In this document: one piece after another, positions 8,091 to 17,297 of the stretch
Layout: the number at the start of each line of letters is the position of its first letter
How positions within the stretch are numbered: position 1 is the stretch's first letter
Assembly: GCF_031882575.1 (NCBI RefSeq)
Contig: NZ_CP134772.1
Span: 949,001-1,013,000 of the forward strand
Origin: Pseudomonas sp. VD-NE ins
GTDB lineage: Bacteria > Pseudomonadota > Gammaproteobacteria > Pseudomonadales > Pseudomonadaceae
Reading direction: 5' to 3'
DNA: 64,000 nucleotides
Notes under the pieces: model-generated
What the model saw: the letters and a program-made list of their open reading frames with translations, nothing else
Databases searched by the model: none
What the model was told of the DNA's origin: nothing
Position numbers and translations under genes: made by a program

Positions 8091-8651
8091 ATGCAGTTGG
8101 ATCCCGCTAGCGGGTGGTGTCACGGGGTGCAGGTCTGCCCATCGCCCAACTTCAATGAGCGCCCTGCGGGCGAAATTTCCCTGTTGGTCATCCACAACAT
8201 CAGCCTGCCGCCGGCGCAGTTCGCCACAGGCAAGGTGCAGGAATTTTTCCAGAATCGCCTGGATGTCACCGAACATCCCTACTTTGCAGGGATCGTCGAC
8301 TTGCGCGTCTCGGCGCATTTTCTGATTGAACGTGACGGCAAGGTCACCCAGTTTGTCTCCTGTCTTGAGCGCGCGTGGCATGCCGGCGTGTCAATTTTTG
8401 AAGGGCGAGAAACCTGTAACGATTTTTCCGTGGGCATCGAGCTCGAAGGCACCGATGATCTACCGTTCACCGACGCGCAGTATCAGGCGTTGACGGCGTT
8501 GACCCGCCAGTTGCAAAGCGCATTTCCGGCCATCACCGGCGCCCGCATTTGTGGGCACAGCGACATAGCACCCGGGCGTAAGACCGATCCTGGCCCGGCA
8601 TTCGACTGGGCGCGTTACCGCGCAGCCCTGGCACAAGAGGAAGGACAATGA
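8091..8651 (+). CDS. ampD: 1,6-anhydro-N-acetylmuramyl-L-alanine amidase AmpD
   Basis: AmpD cleaves the peptide from anhydro-muropeptides in the cytoplasm during wall recycling. Its loss derepresses AmpC beta-lactamase through AmpR. The 186-residue protein shows the zinc ligands His35 (LLVIHNIS), His156 (GHSDIAPGRKTDPG) and Asp166, and the catalytic Glu117 (VGIELEG). The start at 8091 gives the expected length. The stop overlaps the ampE start as ATGA, so the two are translated together. Confidence 0.96.
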   Translation: MQLDPASGWCHGVQVCPSPNFNERPAGEISLLVIHNISLPPAQFATGKVQEFFQNRLDVTEHPYFAGIVDLRVSAHFLIERDGKVTQFVSCLERAWHAGVSIFEGRETCNDFSVGIELEGTDDLPFTDAQYQALTALTRQLQSAFPAITGARICGHSDIAPGRKTDPGPAFDWARYRAALAQEEGQ

Positions 8652-9487
8652 GTTTTCTGGTGTTACTGCTGGCGCTGTGGATCGAGAAGTTTTCGGCCCT
8701 GCGTCATCGGGTTCAACGCGATGGCGGATGGATCCGCGAACTGAACAAGCTCGAAAGCAGCGAGCGGCTGGCGAAGCAGCCGTGGCTGGTGCTGACAATT
8801 CTGGTGCTGTTTCCGGTGGCCTTGCTGGCGCTGTTGCTGGTGGTGCTGGAACCGGTTGCCTACGGTTTGCTGGCGTTGCCGGTGCATGTGCTGGTGGTCA
8901 TTTACAGTCTGGGGCGCGGCGACTTGCTCGGCGGTCTCGGGCCGTTTCGCGATGCCTGGCGCCGTGAGGATCTGCAGGCCGCGGCGCATGTGGCCAAGCG
9001 CGATCTGGATATTTGCGCCGACAGCGGCGAGCAGTTGCTCGAACGTGTGCAGGGGCATTTGTTGTGGCAGGCCTACCAGAGCTTTTTTGCGGTGATCTTC
9101 TGGTATTTCGTGCTCGGCCCGGTAGCGGCATTGGCGTATCGCCTGTTGGCGCTGGCGCAGGAGCACGGCCAGAACCCGGCATTGGTCGAGCGCGCGGCGC
9201 AACTGCGGCATGCCTTCGACTGGCTGCCGGTGCGCTTGCTGGCGGCGAGCCTGGCACTGGTCGGCAACTTTGTTGCGGTCAGCCGGGTGATGCTGCATGA
9301 ATTGCTCAACTGGAACATCAGCGCGGCGCAGCTGATCAACCGGGTCGGTCTGGCGGCGGGCGAAATTCCACCTCCCGTGGTCGGGCCGGAAGGTATCAAC
9401 ACCCTAGATTGCCTGTGGGAACTGCTGCTGCGCGCGGCGGTGCTGTGGTATGCCGGGTTTGCCTTGTGGACAGTTCTGATCCACTGA
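8648..9487 (+). CDS. ampE: Regulatory signalling membrane protein AmpE
   Basis: The 279-residue inner-membrane protein begins MSFLVLLLALWIEKF. It has hydrophobic segments near residues 1-15, 40-85, 140-170 and 255-279, and the conserved amphipathic start seen in AmpE. It is linked historically to AmpD in beta-lactamase regulation, and the molecular role is unclear. It belongs to the wider CobD/CbiB-like fold. The start codon overlaps the ampD stop by four bases and is preceded by GAGGAAGGA. Confidence 0.93.
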   Translation: MSFLVLLLALWIEKFSALRHRVQRDGGWIRELNKLESSERLAKQPWLVLTILVLFPVALLALLLVVLEPVAYGLLALPVHVLVVIYSLGRGDLLGGLGPFRDAWRREDLQAAAHVAKRDLDICADSGEQLLERVQGHLLWQAYQSFFAVIFWYFVLGPVAALAYRLLALAQEHGQNPALVERAAQLRHAFDWLPVRLLAASLALVGNFVAVSRVMLHELLNWNISAAQLINRVGLAAGEIPPPVVGPEGINTLDCLWELLLRAAVLWYAGFALWTVLIH

Positions 9488-9506
9488 TTTAAAGAAAGAT
9501 CAAAAG

Positions 9507-9558
9507 ATCGCAGCCTGCGACAGCTCCTGCAGGAGATGTGTGTTTCGCGGGCTGCGAT
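9507..9558. repeat. Palindromic intergenic repeat (aaaagatcgcagcc family)
   Basis: ATCGCAGCC (9507-9515) pairs with GGCTGCGAT (9550-9558), and CTCCTGCAGGAG forms an inner palindrome. A relative is at 40306-40395. It lies just after ampE and may serve as its transcription end. Confidence 0.55.
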
Positions 9559-9657
9559 GCCGTTAACCTTAAGTTACAAAACCTCCCTTCGATTTGAGCT
9601 ATACAGAGATGGCGCCCGATAGTGGCTATCTGCTGTCGCCCCGCGCCTGCCAATAAA

Positions 9658-9665
9658 AACAAGAA
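9658..9665 (+). promoter_or_regulatory. A-rich Hfq/Crc-like motif in the chemoreceptor leader
   Basis: AACAAGAA fits the AANAANAA catabolite-repression motif bound by Hfq with Crc in Pseudomonas. It sits 20 bases before the GTG start inside the A-rich run that precedes the ribosome site GGGAG. The match is short, so repression is only suggested. Confidence 0.35.
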
Positions 9666-9684
9666 AAACCAAGGGAGACTTCCA

Positions 9685-11715
9685 GTGAAGAGCTTGCTCT
9701 ATCCCGCCGTCTCGCTGATGAACCGTCTGAGCTTCGGCATGAAGTTCAGTCTGATCAGCGTGCTGTTCCTGGTGCCAATGCTGGTGACCAATTTCTGTCT
9801 GGTGCGCGATTCCTATCGTGAGTTCCAGGGCACCCGCGTCGAGCTGCAAAGCCTTGATCTGCTGGGCAGCAGCCTGGCCCTGCGCCGGGACCTGGAAACC
9901 CTCAACAACCTGGTGCAGATCAACGTCACCCTCGGCCAGTCCGGCAAGGCCGGGAATATCGAGTCGCAGATCACCACCCTCGAACAAGCGGTTTTGACGC
10001 GCTTGCAAGGGCTGACGGCGATGACCGACGATCCCGAGCAGATCAAAGTATTCGATGGCAAACGCGATGAAATGATCGCCGCGTTCAAGGCCCAGCAAAC
10101 GGAAAACTCGCTGCAGAGCAAAAGCGCGTTGATCGGCAAACTGCTGGCCAGTGCGCAGATTTTCAGCCAGATCATCACCAGCCAGGCCGGACTCAGCCGC
10201 GATAATCAGAGTGACATCCGTCAACTCAGCGAGCTGATTACCCTGATCACCCCAAGCGTCACGCAAACCCTCGGCGAAGGCCGAGCGATGGGCTCGTATT
10301 CATTGGGTCAGGGTTTTCTCAACAGCTCTTCAAGCACGCGTTTTGATGAGTTGCTGGTGCAGATCGAAAAACTCCAGGCCGAATACGGCTTGAAACTGCA
10401 GGACGCCCTCGGCTCCAGCAAAGCCGCGCGGGAAAACCTCAGCACAGCGGCCGACAGCAGCAAGGCCTCGCTGAAACAGGCCAGTGAACTGTTCGAAGAG
10501 CAGGTGGTGATGGCCGATACCCTCGATGCGCCGTGGCAGGCGTTTTACGATCAGGTCACCGGGTTGATCGAGCGGACTTATCAGCTCAACGAAGCCACCC
10601 TCAAATTCCTCGACACCCAATTGCAGCAGCGTCTGGCGCAAAACCGCACGCACATGCTCTTGCAGGCCGTGGCGCTGTCGGTGGTGTTCGTGCTGATTTT
10701 CTACCTCTACGGTGGTTTCTACGCCTCGACCCGCACCACGCTGAAACGCCTCGGGGCGATGATGGACAAGGTCGCGGCCGGGGACATGACGGTCAACTTC
10801 AAGGCCAGCAGTCGCGATGAGTTAGGTGAGTTGGGCGAAGTGTTCAATGGCACGGTGAAGAAGATTCACGACTTGATCGAGCGGGTGGGGCAGACCGTCG
10901 GCGAGGTCGAGCGCCAGGCCGGGCAGGTTGAAAACGTCTCGGCGCAAAGCAACCAAGCGGTCGCCGGGCAACGCACGCAGATCGAGCAAGTGGCGACGGC
11001 GATGAACCAGATGTCGGCGACCTCACTGGAGGTGGCGCGCAGTGCCGCTGCGGCGGTGAGCAGTGCCCACAGCGTCAATGACGAGACCATCAGTGGTCGC
11101 GGTCTGGTCGAGTCGCAGCAGGGCAGCATTGCTGCGTTGGCCAGTGAAATTGATCAGTCGGTGCTGGTGATCAATCAACTGGCGAGCGATAGCCAGGCCA
11201 TCAGTCGCGTGCTGGAAGTGATCAAGAGCATCGCCGAACAGACCAACTTGCTGGCGCTTAATGCCGCGATCGAAGCGGCGCGTGCCGGCGAGCAGGGACG
11301 TGGTTTTGCCGTGGTGGCGGACGAAGTGCGCACCCTGGCCAAGCGGACCCAGCAATCGACCGAAGAAATCGAACAGATGATCGCCAAGCTGCATGGCGGC
11401 GTCGGGGCGGCGGTGAAAGCCATGGGCGTCAGCCATCAGATGGCCAATGGCACAGTGGGGCAATCGGAAAAAGTCCAGCAGGCGCTGGAGAATATCCTCG
11501 GGGCCGTGGGCATGATCGTCGATCAGAACCAGCAGATTGCCGCTGCAGTTGAACAGCAAACGGCGGTGGCCCATGACATCGACCAGAACATCGTCGAAAT
11601 CAACCGCGCCGGCGAGCGCACGGCGCAAGGTGCGCACCAGACCGAAGATGCCAGCCGCGCGCTGTCAGCCCAGGTCGTTGAGCTTAAACAACTGATCAGC
11701 GCCTTCCGCGTCTGA
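9685..11715 (+). CDS. Methyl-accepting chemotaxis protein
   Basis: This is a 676-residue transmembrane receptor. The GTG start at 9685 follows AAGGGAG. A first membrane helix lies near residues 20-40, then about 300 residues of all-helical periplasmic sensor, a second membrane helix near 325-345, a HAMP segment ([25 protein letters not shown]), and the cytoplasmic methyl-accepting coiled coil. Its hairpin tip [37 protein letters not shown] binds CheA and CheW. The sensor length suits a helical bimodular domain rather than a short four-helix bundle. There is no C-terminal CheR-tethering pentapeptide. The ligand is unknown. The position after ampE matches the P. aeruginosa order as I recall it. 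Confidence 0.92.
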   Translation: MKSLLYPAVSLMNRLSFGMKFSLISVLFLVPMLVTNFCLVRDSYREFQGTRVELQSLDLLGSSLALRRDLETLNNLVQINVTLGQSGKAGNIESQITTLEQAVLTRLQGLTAMTDDPEQIKVFDGKRDEMIAAFKAQQTENSLQSKSALIGKLLASAQIFSQIITSQAGLSRDNQSDIRQLSELITLITPSVTQTLGEGRAMGSYSLGQGFLNSSSSTRFDELLVQIEKLQAEYGLKLQDALGSSKAARENLSTAADSSKASLKQASELFEEQVVMADTLDAPWQAFYDQVTGLIERTYQLNEATLKFLDTQLQQRLAQNRTHMLLQAVALSVVFVLIFYLYGGFYASTRTTLKRLGAMMDKVAAGDMTVNFKASSRDELGELGEVFNGTVKKIHDLIERVGQTVGEVERQAGQVENVSAQSNQAVAGQRTQIEQVATAMNQMSATSLEVARSAAAAVSSAHSVNDETISGRGLVESQQGSIAALASEIDQSVLVINQLASDSQAISRVLEVIKSIAEQTNLLALNAAIEAARAGEQGRGFAVVADEVRTLAKRTQQSTEEIEQMIAKLHGGVGAAVKAMGVSHQMANGTVGQSEKVQQALENILGAVGMIVDQNQQIAAAVEQQTAVAHDIDQNIVEINRAGERTAQGAHQTEDASRALSAQVVELKQLISAFRV

Positions 11716-11731
11716 GGCACGCACGAAAAAC

Positions 11732-11820
11732 TGTGGGAGCGAGCCTGCTCGCGAATGCAATCTGGCAGTGACATCTCTGTTACCTGATACACCGCCTTCG
11801 CGAGCAGGCTCGCTCCCACA
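11732..11820. repeat. REP doublet (REPIN-type), copy 2
   Basis: Head-to-head REP hairpins flank a short variable centre, directly after the chemoreceptor stop. Confidence 0.92.
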
Positions 11821-11962
11821 GGGTTTTGCGTTTTGTCAGAACCTTTTGTAGTACTTTTTCACTTCGGTCCGTAAGCCCAATCCTGTTTCTCTGCAGACTC
11901 TGGCATTTCCCCAGCAATGAGCCAGTATCCATACCCAATCGTTTGTGTAGAGGAGGCCGCTC

Positions 11963-12352
11963 ATGTCTGCCGCAACTCTGGGAGTCCAGGGCCGTTGTGC
12001 TCATTGCCAGACCACGCTGCTGCTCAAACCGTGGCAACTCAATGCCATCTCGATCAATGAACCGTTCACCTGCGAGCATTGCCAGCAAACGCTGGAATTG
12101 CGTTGCCCGCAACAGATCAAACGCTTCAAGTCCCTCGATTCACTGGCGCTGCTGCGTTTCAGCGCTTCGGTGACGGTGTGCACCGCGCTGCTGGTGGCGT
12201 TGGTGATGGAATGGGTGGGGCTGCTGAGCGTCACCGAACAACTGAACGCTTCACTGATCACGATCTTCGTATATTTCGTGGTCGTCCGTTACGCGCGCCA
12301 GCGTCAGCATCTGACGCTGGTTCTGGAGGCCGCCAAGGCGCACGCCGACTGA
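11963..12352 (+). CDS. Zinc-ribbon protein with two membrane helices
   Basis: The 129-residue protein starts after GAGGAGG. Its N-terminal part has CAHC (residues 12-15) and CEHC (37-40), spaced for one zinc ribbon, with an extra Cys near 48. Two hydrophobic helices follow (about 67-90 and 97-113), then a short basic and helical tail. It resembles small membrane-anchored zinc-ribbon proteins of unknown role. It converges on tatD, whose stop is the adjacent base. I do not recognise a named family. Confidence 0.75.
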   Translation: MSAATLGVQGRCAHCQTTLLLKPWQLNAISINEPFTCEHCQQTLELRCPQQIKRFKSLDSLALLRFSASVTVCTALLVALVMEWVGLLSVTEQLNASLITIFVYFVVVRYARQRQHLTLVLEAAKAHAD

Positions 12353-13129
12353 TTACCAACCGAATACTTCGCAGCTGTTGGCGGTACTGGCCGTGGCCAG
12401 TTGTTGCGGGCTGATATTCATCAGTCCAGCCAGCGCCTCGCAAATCGCCGGCAAGTGCGCCGGGCTGTTGCGCTGACCGGCAAACATCGCAGGTGCCATG
12501 TCCGGTGAATCGGTTTCCAGCACAATCGAATCCAGCGGCAGTTCCGCCAGCACCCGATGCATGCGCAACGCCTGCGGCCAGGTCGGTGCGCCGCCCAGGC
12601 CCAGCTTGAAACCGAGTTTGATGTACTCCCGCGCTTCTTCACGGCTGCCGGCGAAGGCGTGGATGATTCCCGCGCGTTTGAGCTTGAAGCGTTTGAGCGT
12701 AGCGATGACCGCCGCATGACTACGGCGAACGTGGATTAATGCCGGTAATTCGAAGTCCGCCGCCAATTGCAGCTGTGCTTCGAACAGCGCCTGTTGCCGC
12801 TCGCGATCGAGGGATTCAATGAAGTAATCCAGACCGATTTCGCCCACCGCACACAACTGCCGATGACCACGCAGCCGCGTCAGCCAATCACCCAAAGCCG
12901 ACAAATCCTCAGGACGATGCTGATCGAGATACACCGGGTGCAGGCCGAACGCGGCGTACAGATCCGCATCGCTCTGCACCAGATCCCAGACCCGTTGCCA
13001 ATTGCCTTCATAAACGCCCAACACCACCATCCGCCGCACCCCGACGGCACGGCTTTCGGCGAGCAACGCCGAGCGATCGGCGTCGAAATCGGGGAAATCG
13101 AGGTGGGTGTGGCTGTCGATCAGCTCCAC
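12353..13129 (-). CDS. TatD-family metal-dependent hydrolase (DNase-like)
   Basis: The 258-residue TIM-barrel protein begins at a GTG with MELIDSHTHLDFPDF; the HTH motif holds the first metal ligands. Further ligands are in GEIGLDYF, LIHVRRSH, IIHAFAGS and LETDSPDMAP. TatD proteins are 3'-5' exonucleases or related hydrolases. The gene starts three bases after the cra stop and lacks a strong ribosome site, so it is probably translated in coupling with cra. Whether this paralogue is the canonical tatD or a YjjV/YcfH type cannot be told here. Confidence 0.9.
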   Translation of the reverse strand: MELIDSHTHLDFPDFDADRSALLAESRAVGVRRMVVLGVYEGNWQRVWDLVQSDADLYAAFGLHPVYLDQHRPEDLSALGDWLTRLRGHRQLCAVGEIGLDYFIESLDRERQQALFEAQLQLAADFELPALIHVRRSHAAVIATLKRFKLKRAGIIHAFAGSREEAREYIKLGFKLGLGGAPTWPQALRMHRVLAELPLDSIVLETDSPDMAPAMFAGQRNSPAHLPAICEALAGLMNISPQQLATASTANSCEVFGW

Positions 13130-13132
13130 GGC

Positions 13133-14164
13133 TCAGTCCCGGTGAATACGCTGTTTGAAGGTCCGCGCAATGGCTTGCACGCCGGGCTTGTATTCCGACT
13201 GCTCGACAGCGGCCAGCGCCAGTTCCAGCGCCTTGTCCGCTATCAATTGGTGCTGCTGGGCCATGGCGTTGACCGGCAGCGGCAGGAAATCCAGCAACTG
13301 CGTATCGCCGAAGGTGCCGAGGCGCAGCGGGCGCGATTTCAGCGGGAAGTCATGCAATGCATCGAACACGCCTTGCAGCAGCACGTAGGAAGTCGTCACC
13401 AGTGCATCCGGCAAATGTCCCAGACGTTGCAGGAGTTCTTCCATCAATTGCTTGCCGCACTCACGACTGAAAGACTCGGCGTGTTCGACCAGCAATTCGC
13501 CTTTGAAGTCGACCAGCGCCTCTTTGAAACCGGCGGCACGTTCCTGACTGATGCTCAGTTCCGGACGGGCGCCGAGCAGTACGATCTGCTTCGGTTGCGG
13601 ATCGAGCAGGCTCTGGGTCAGGTGCAGGCTGGCCTCGCGGTCGTCACTGATCACCGAGCAGAAGTGCTCGGGTTCCATGACCCGGTCGATGGCAATGATC
13701 GGCAGACCTTTGGCCTGTAGCTGCCGATAGCTGTCATCGCCGGCCGGCAGGCAACTGGCGACGATCAGCGCATCACAGCGACGCGCGCGGAACAGTTGCA
13801 GCAACTGTCGCTCGCTGTCCGGTGCATCGTCGGAACTGGCGATCAGCAACTGATAGCCGCGCGCCCGCGCACCTTGCTCAAGCAGTTTGGCGATCCGCGC
13901 GTAACTGGGGTTTTCCAGATCCGGCAGAATAAAGCCCAGCGTGCGCGTATGCCGACTGCGCAGCCCGGCCGCTTGAGGGTTTGGCGTGAAGCCGTGCAGA
14001 TCGACCACCGCCCGCACCCGCTCGACGGTCGCGGTGCTGATGCGTTGCTGTTCGGCCTTGCCGTTGATGACGTAGCTGGCGGTGGTCACGGACACTCCGG
14101 CCAACCGCGCGATATCACTGAGTTTCAACCCGGGATTTCCTTGTTTTTTCGAGCTTGCCGCCAC
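13133..14164 (-). CDS. cra: Catabolite repressor/activator Cra (FruR), LacI family
   Basis: The 343-residue LacI-type regulator has a helix-turn-helix LSDIARLAGVSVTTASYVIN near residues 15-34 and the FruR-like start of the hinge region. A periplasmic-binding-protein-like effector domain follows, with IDRVMEPEHF and EALVDFKGELL typical of Cra. In Pseudomonas, Cra represses fruBKA and is released by fructose-1-phosphate. It is divergent from fruB, with a perfect operator in the 271-base gap. The N-terminus is about 12 residues longer than the helix-turn-helix needs, so an alternative start close to KLSDIARL is possible. tatD follows almost without a gap. Confidence 0.95.
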   Translation of the reverse strand: MAASSKKQGNPGLKLSDIARLAGVSVTTASYVINGKAEQQRISTATVERVRAVVDLHGFTPNPQAAGLRSRHTRTLGFILPDLENPSYARIAKLLEQGARARGYQLLIASSDDAPDSERQLLQLFRARRCDALIVASCLPAGDDSYRQLQAKGLPIIAIDRVMEPEHFCSVISDDREASLHLTQSLLDPQPKQIVLLGARPELSISQERAAGFKEALVDFKGELLVEHAESFSRECGKQLMEELLQRLGHLPDALVTTSYVLLQGVFDALHDFPLKSRPLRLGTFGDTQLLDFLPLPVNAMAQQHQLIADKALELALAAVEQSEYKPGVQAIARTFKQRIHRD

Positions 14165-14273
14165 ATTTTCGCCAATCCTACCCGATTAGGGCAGGCGACT
14201 ATTGTCGCAGCGCATCCGACAAGTTGGACTTCAAGGATGGGACATTATCGAGTAACGTGCCGATCAATCTAGA

Positions 14274-14285
14274 TTAAACGTTTCA
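14274..14285 (+). promoter_or_regulatory. Cra operator for fruBKA (and possibly cra)
   Basis: TTAAACGTTTCA is identical to the operator described, as I recall, for Cra upstream of fruB in P. putida. It lies 110 bases after the cra start and 151 bases before the fruB start, as expected for control of the fru operon. Confidence 0.8.
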
Positions 14286-14435
14286 GCAAGCGTATTTTCT
14301 ACGTTTTAGACGCCTTTGGCCGGTGCTGCCGTGAAACCGCCAAAACTGCCGCCGAAAAGCAAAGCGGCAGAGCGCCTAAGCTGCAACCATCCAAAACAAT
14401 ACCTGGCACTCATGAAGCGCCAAAAAGGAGATCGC

Positions 14436-17297
14436 ATGCTCGAGCTCACTATAGAGCAGATATCCATGGGCCAATCGGCTGTGGATAAACCCGCTGCCTT
14501 GCAACTGCTCGCCAATCACCTGGTGGCTGATGGTCTGGTTGCCGACGGTTACCTCGCCGGATTGCAGGCACGGGAAGCCCAGGGCTCGACCTTTCTCGGT
14601 CAAGGTATTGCCATTCCCCACGGAACGCCGCAAACCCGCGATCAGGTATTCGCCACCGGTGTGCGCCTGATGCAGTTCCCGGAAGGCGTGGATTGGGGGG
14701 ATGGCCAGATCGTTTATCTGGCGATTGGCATTGCCGCCAAATCCGACGAACACCTGCGCCTGCTGCAACTGCTGACGCGCGCCCTCGGTGAGACCGATCT
14801 GGGCCAGGCTTTGCGTCGCGCCAGTTCACCTGAGGCGCTGCTGAAACTGCTGCAAGGCGCGCCGCAAGAGCTGGCGCTGGATGCGCAGATGATTGGCCTC
14901 GGTGTCTCGGCCGACGATTTTGAAGAGCTGGTCTGGCGTGGCGCGCGTCTGTTGCGTCAGGCCGATTGTGTGAGCAACGGTTTTGCCGGTGTGTTGCAGC
15001 AGGTCGAAGCACTGCCGCTGGGCGATGGCCTGTGGTGGCTGCACAGCGAGCAAACCGTGAAGCGCCCGGGCCTGGCGTTTGTCACCCCGGACAAGCCGAT
15101 GCGCTACCTCGGTCAGCCGCTTAGCGGTCTGTTCTGCCTGGCCAGCCTCGGCGAGGCGCATCAGGCGCTGCTTGAGCGCCTGTGTGCGTTGCTGATCGAA
15201 GGTCGCGGCCATGAGCTGGGCCGCGCCACCAGCAGCCGCAAAGTTCTCGAAGTCCTTGGCGGTGAGTTGCCGGCCGATTGGCCGAGCGCGCGTATTGCCT
15301 TGGCTAACGCCCATGGCTTGCACGCGCGCCCGGCGAAGATCCTCGCGCAACTGGCGAAGAGTTTTGACGGCGAGATTCGTGTGCGCATCGTCGATGGTCA
15401 GGACAGCGCCGTGTCAGTGAAGAGCCTGAGCAAACTGCTCAGCCTCGGCGCCCGTCGCGGTCAGGCGCTGGAGCTGATCGCTGAACCGACCATCGCCGCT
15501 GACGCCTTGCCGGCACTCTTGGCCGCTATCGAAGAAGGCCTTGGCGAAGAAGTAGAGCCGCTGCCGGCCGTGAGTCAGCAGCGCGAAGTGATCGCCGACA
15601 TCGCCGAAGTGCTGATCGCTCCAGCGTCCGGCGCGCAGTTGCAGGCGATCCCGGCAGCCCCCGGCATTGCCATCGGCCCGGCACATATTCAGGTGCAACA
15701 AGCCATCGATTACCCGTTGCGAGGCGAGTCCGCCGCCATCGAGCGCGAACGTCTCAAGCAAGCGCTCAGTGACGTGCGCAGTGACATTCAGGGCCTGATC
15801 GAACGCAGCAAAGCCAAAGCCATCCGCGAGATCTTTATCACCCACCAGGAAATGCTCGACGACCCGGAACTCACCGATGAAGTCGACACCCGCCTCAAGC
15901 AAGGCGAAAGCGCCGAAGCGGCGTGGATGGCGGTGATCGAGGCGGCGGCCAAACAACAGGAATCGCTGCAGGATGCCTTGCTTGCCGAGCGTGCGGCGGA
16001 CCTGCGTGACGTTGGGCGTCGCGTGCTGGCGCAACTGTGTGGCGTGCAAACCCCGAGTGAGCCTGAGCAACCGTACATTCTGGTGATGGATGAGGTCGGC
16101 CCGTCCGACGTCGCGCGGCTGGACCCGGCACGCGTCGCGGGGATTCTCACCGCCCGCGGCGGCGCCACCGCGCACAGTGCGATCGTTGCGCGGGCCCTCG
16201 GGATTCCGGCGCTGGTCGGCGCTGGCGCTGCAGTACTGCTGCTGGCGCCGGGCACGCCGTTATTGCTCGACGGTCAACGCGGTCGCCTGCACGTCGACGC
16301 CGATGCGGCGACCCTGCAACGCGCCACCGAAGAACGCGACACCCGCGAGCAACGCCTGAAGATTGCCGCCGAACAACGTCATCAACCGGCACACACCACT
16401 GACGGTCACGCCGTTGAAGTGTTCGCCAACATCGGTGAAAGCGCGGGCGTGATCAGTGCAGTGGAGCAGGGCGCCGAAGGCATCGGTCTGCTGCGCACCG
16501 AACTGATTTTCATGGCCCACCCGCAAGCGCCGGATGAGGCGACGCAAGAAGCCGAATACCGCCGTGTGCTCGATGGTCTCGCCGGTCGTCCGCTGGTGGT
16601 GCGCACGCTGGATGTCGGCGGCGACAAACCGCTGCCGTATTGGCCGATCGCCAAGGAAGAAAATCCGTTCCTCGGCGTGCGCGGCATTCGCCTGACCTTG
16701 CAGCGCCCGCAGATCATGGAAGCGCAATTGCGCGCCTTGTTGCGCTCTGCGGACAACCGTCCGTTGCGGATCATGTTCCCGATGGTCGGCAGCGTTGAAG
16801 AATGGCGTCAGGCCCGCGACATGACCGAACGTCTGCGCCTGGAAATCCCGGTCGCCGATCTGCAACTGGGGATCATGATCGAAGTGCCGTCCGCCGCGCT
16901 GCTCGCGCCGGTGCTGGCCAAGGAAGTCGACTTCTTCAGCGTCGGCACCAACGATCTCACGCAGTACACCCTGGCCATCGACCGTGGTCATCCGACCCTG
17001 TCAGCGCAGGCTGACGGCTTGCACCCGGCGGTACTGCAACTGATCGACATCACCGTGCGCGCGGCCCATGCCCATGGCAAATGGGTCGGTGTCTGTGGCG
17101 AACTGGCGGCGGATCCGCTGGCGGTGCCGGTGCTGGTTGGCCTCGGTGTCGATGAACTCAGCGTCTCCGGGCGCAGCATTGCCGAAGTGAAAGCGCGCAT
17201 CCGCGAACTCAGCCTGACCCAGGCGCAAACCCTTGCTCAACAGGCCCTGGCCGTGGGCAGCGCCAACGAAGTGCGCGCATTAGTGGAGGCCCTGTAA
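14436..17297 (+). CDS. fruB: Fructose PTS multiphosphoryl transfer protein (EIIA-HPr-EI)
   Basis: The 953-residue cytoplasmic protein carries phosphate from phosphoenolpyruvate to the fructose permease. Three phosphohistidine domains are visible in order. EIIA-Fru (about 1-145) has His62 in IAIPHGTP. HPr (about 285-370) has His296 in HGLHARPAK. Enzyme I (about 405-953) has His580 in GGATAHSAIVARALGIPA, together with LLRTELIFM and GTNDLTQYTLA. The start at 14436 follows AAAAGGAG; the open frame upstream is not family-like. The stop overlaps the fruK start by one base (TAATG). One fused protein replaces separate EI and HPr, the normal pseudomonad arrangement. Confidence 0.97.
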   Translation: MLELTIEQISMGQSAVDKPAALQLLANHLVADGLVADGYLAGLQAREAQGSTFLGQGIAIPHGTPQTRDQVFATGVRLMQFPEGVDWGDGQIVYLAIGIAAKSDEHLRLLQLLTRALGETDLGQALRRASSPEALLKLLQGAPQELALDAQMIGLGVSADDFEELVWRGARLLRQADCVSNGFAGVLQQVEALPLGDGLWWLHSEQTVKRPGLAFVTPDKPMRYLGQPLSGLFCLASLGEAHQALLERLCALLIEGRGHELGRATSSRKVLEVLGGELPADWPSARIALANAHGLHARPAKILAQLAKSFDGEIRVRIVDGQDSAVSVKSLSKLLSLGARRGQALELIAEPTIAADALPALLAAIEEGLGEEVEPLPAVSQQREVIADIAEVLIAPASGAQLQAIPAAPGIAIGPAHIQVQQAIDYPLRGESAAIERERLKQALSDVRSDIQGLIERSKAKAIREIFITHQEMLDDPELTDEVDTRLKQGESAEAAWMAVIEAAAKQQESLQDALLAERAADLRDVGRRVLAQLCGVQTPSEPEQPYILVMDEVGPSDVARLDPARVAGILTARGGATAHSAIVARALGIPALVGAGAAVLLLAPGTPLLLDGQRGRLHVDADAATLQRATEERDTREQRLKIAAEQRHQPAHTTDGHAVEVFANIGESAGVISAVEQGAEGIGLLRTELIFMAHPQAPDEATQEAEYRRVLDGLAGRPLVVRTLDVGGDKPLPYWPIAKEENPFLGVRGIRLTLQRPQIMEAQLRALLRSADNRPLRIMFPMVGSVEEWRQARDMTERLRLEIPVADLQLGIMIEVPSAALLAPVLAKEVDFFSVGTNDLTQYTLAIDRGHPTLSAQADGLHPAVLQLIDITVRAAHAHGKWVGVCGELAADPLAVPVLVGLGVDELSVSGRSIAEVKARIRELSLTQAQTLAQQALAVGSANEVRALVEAL

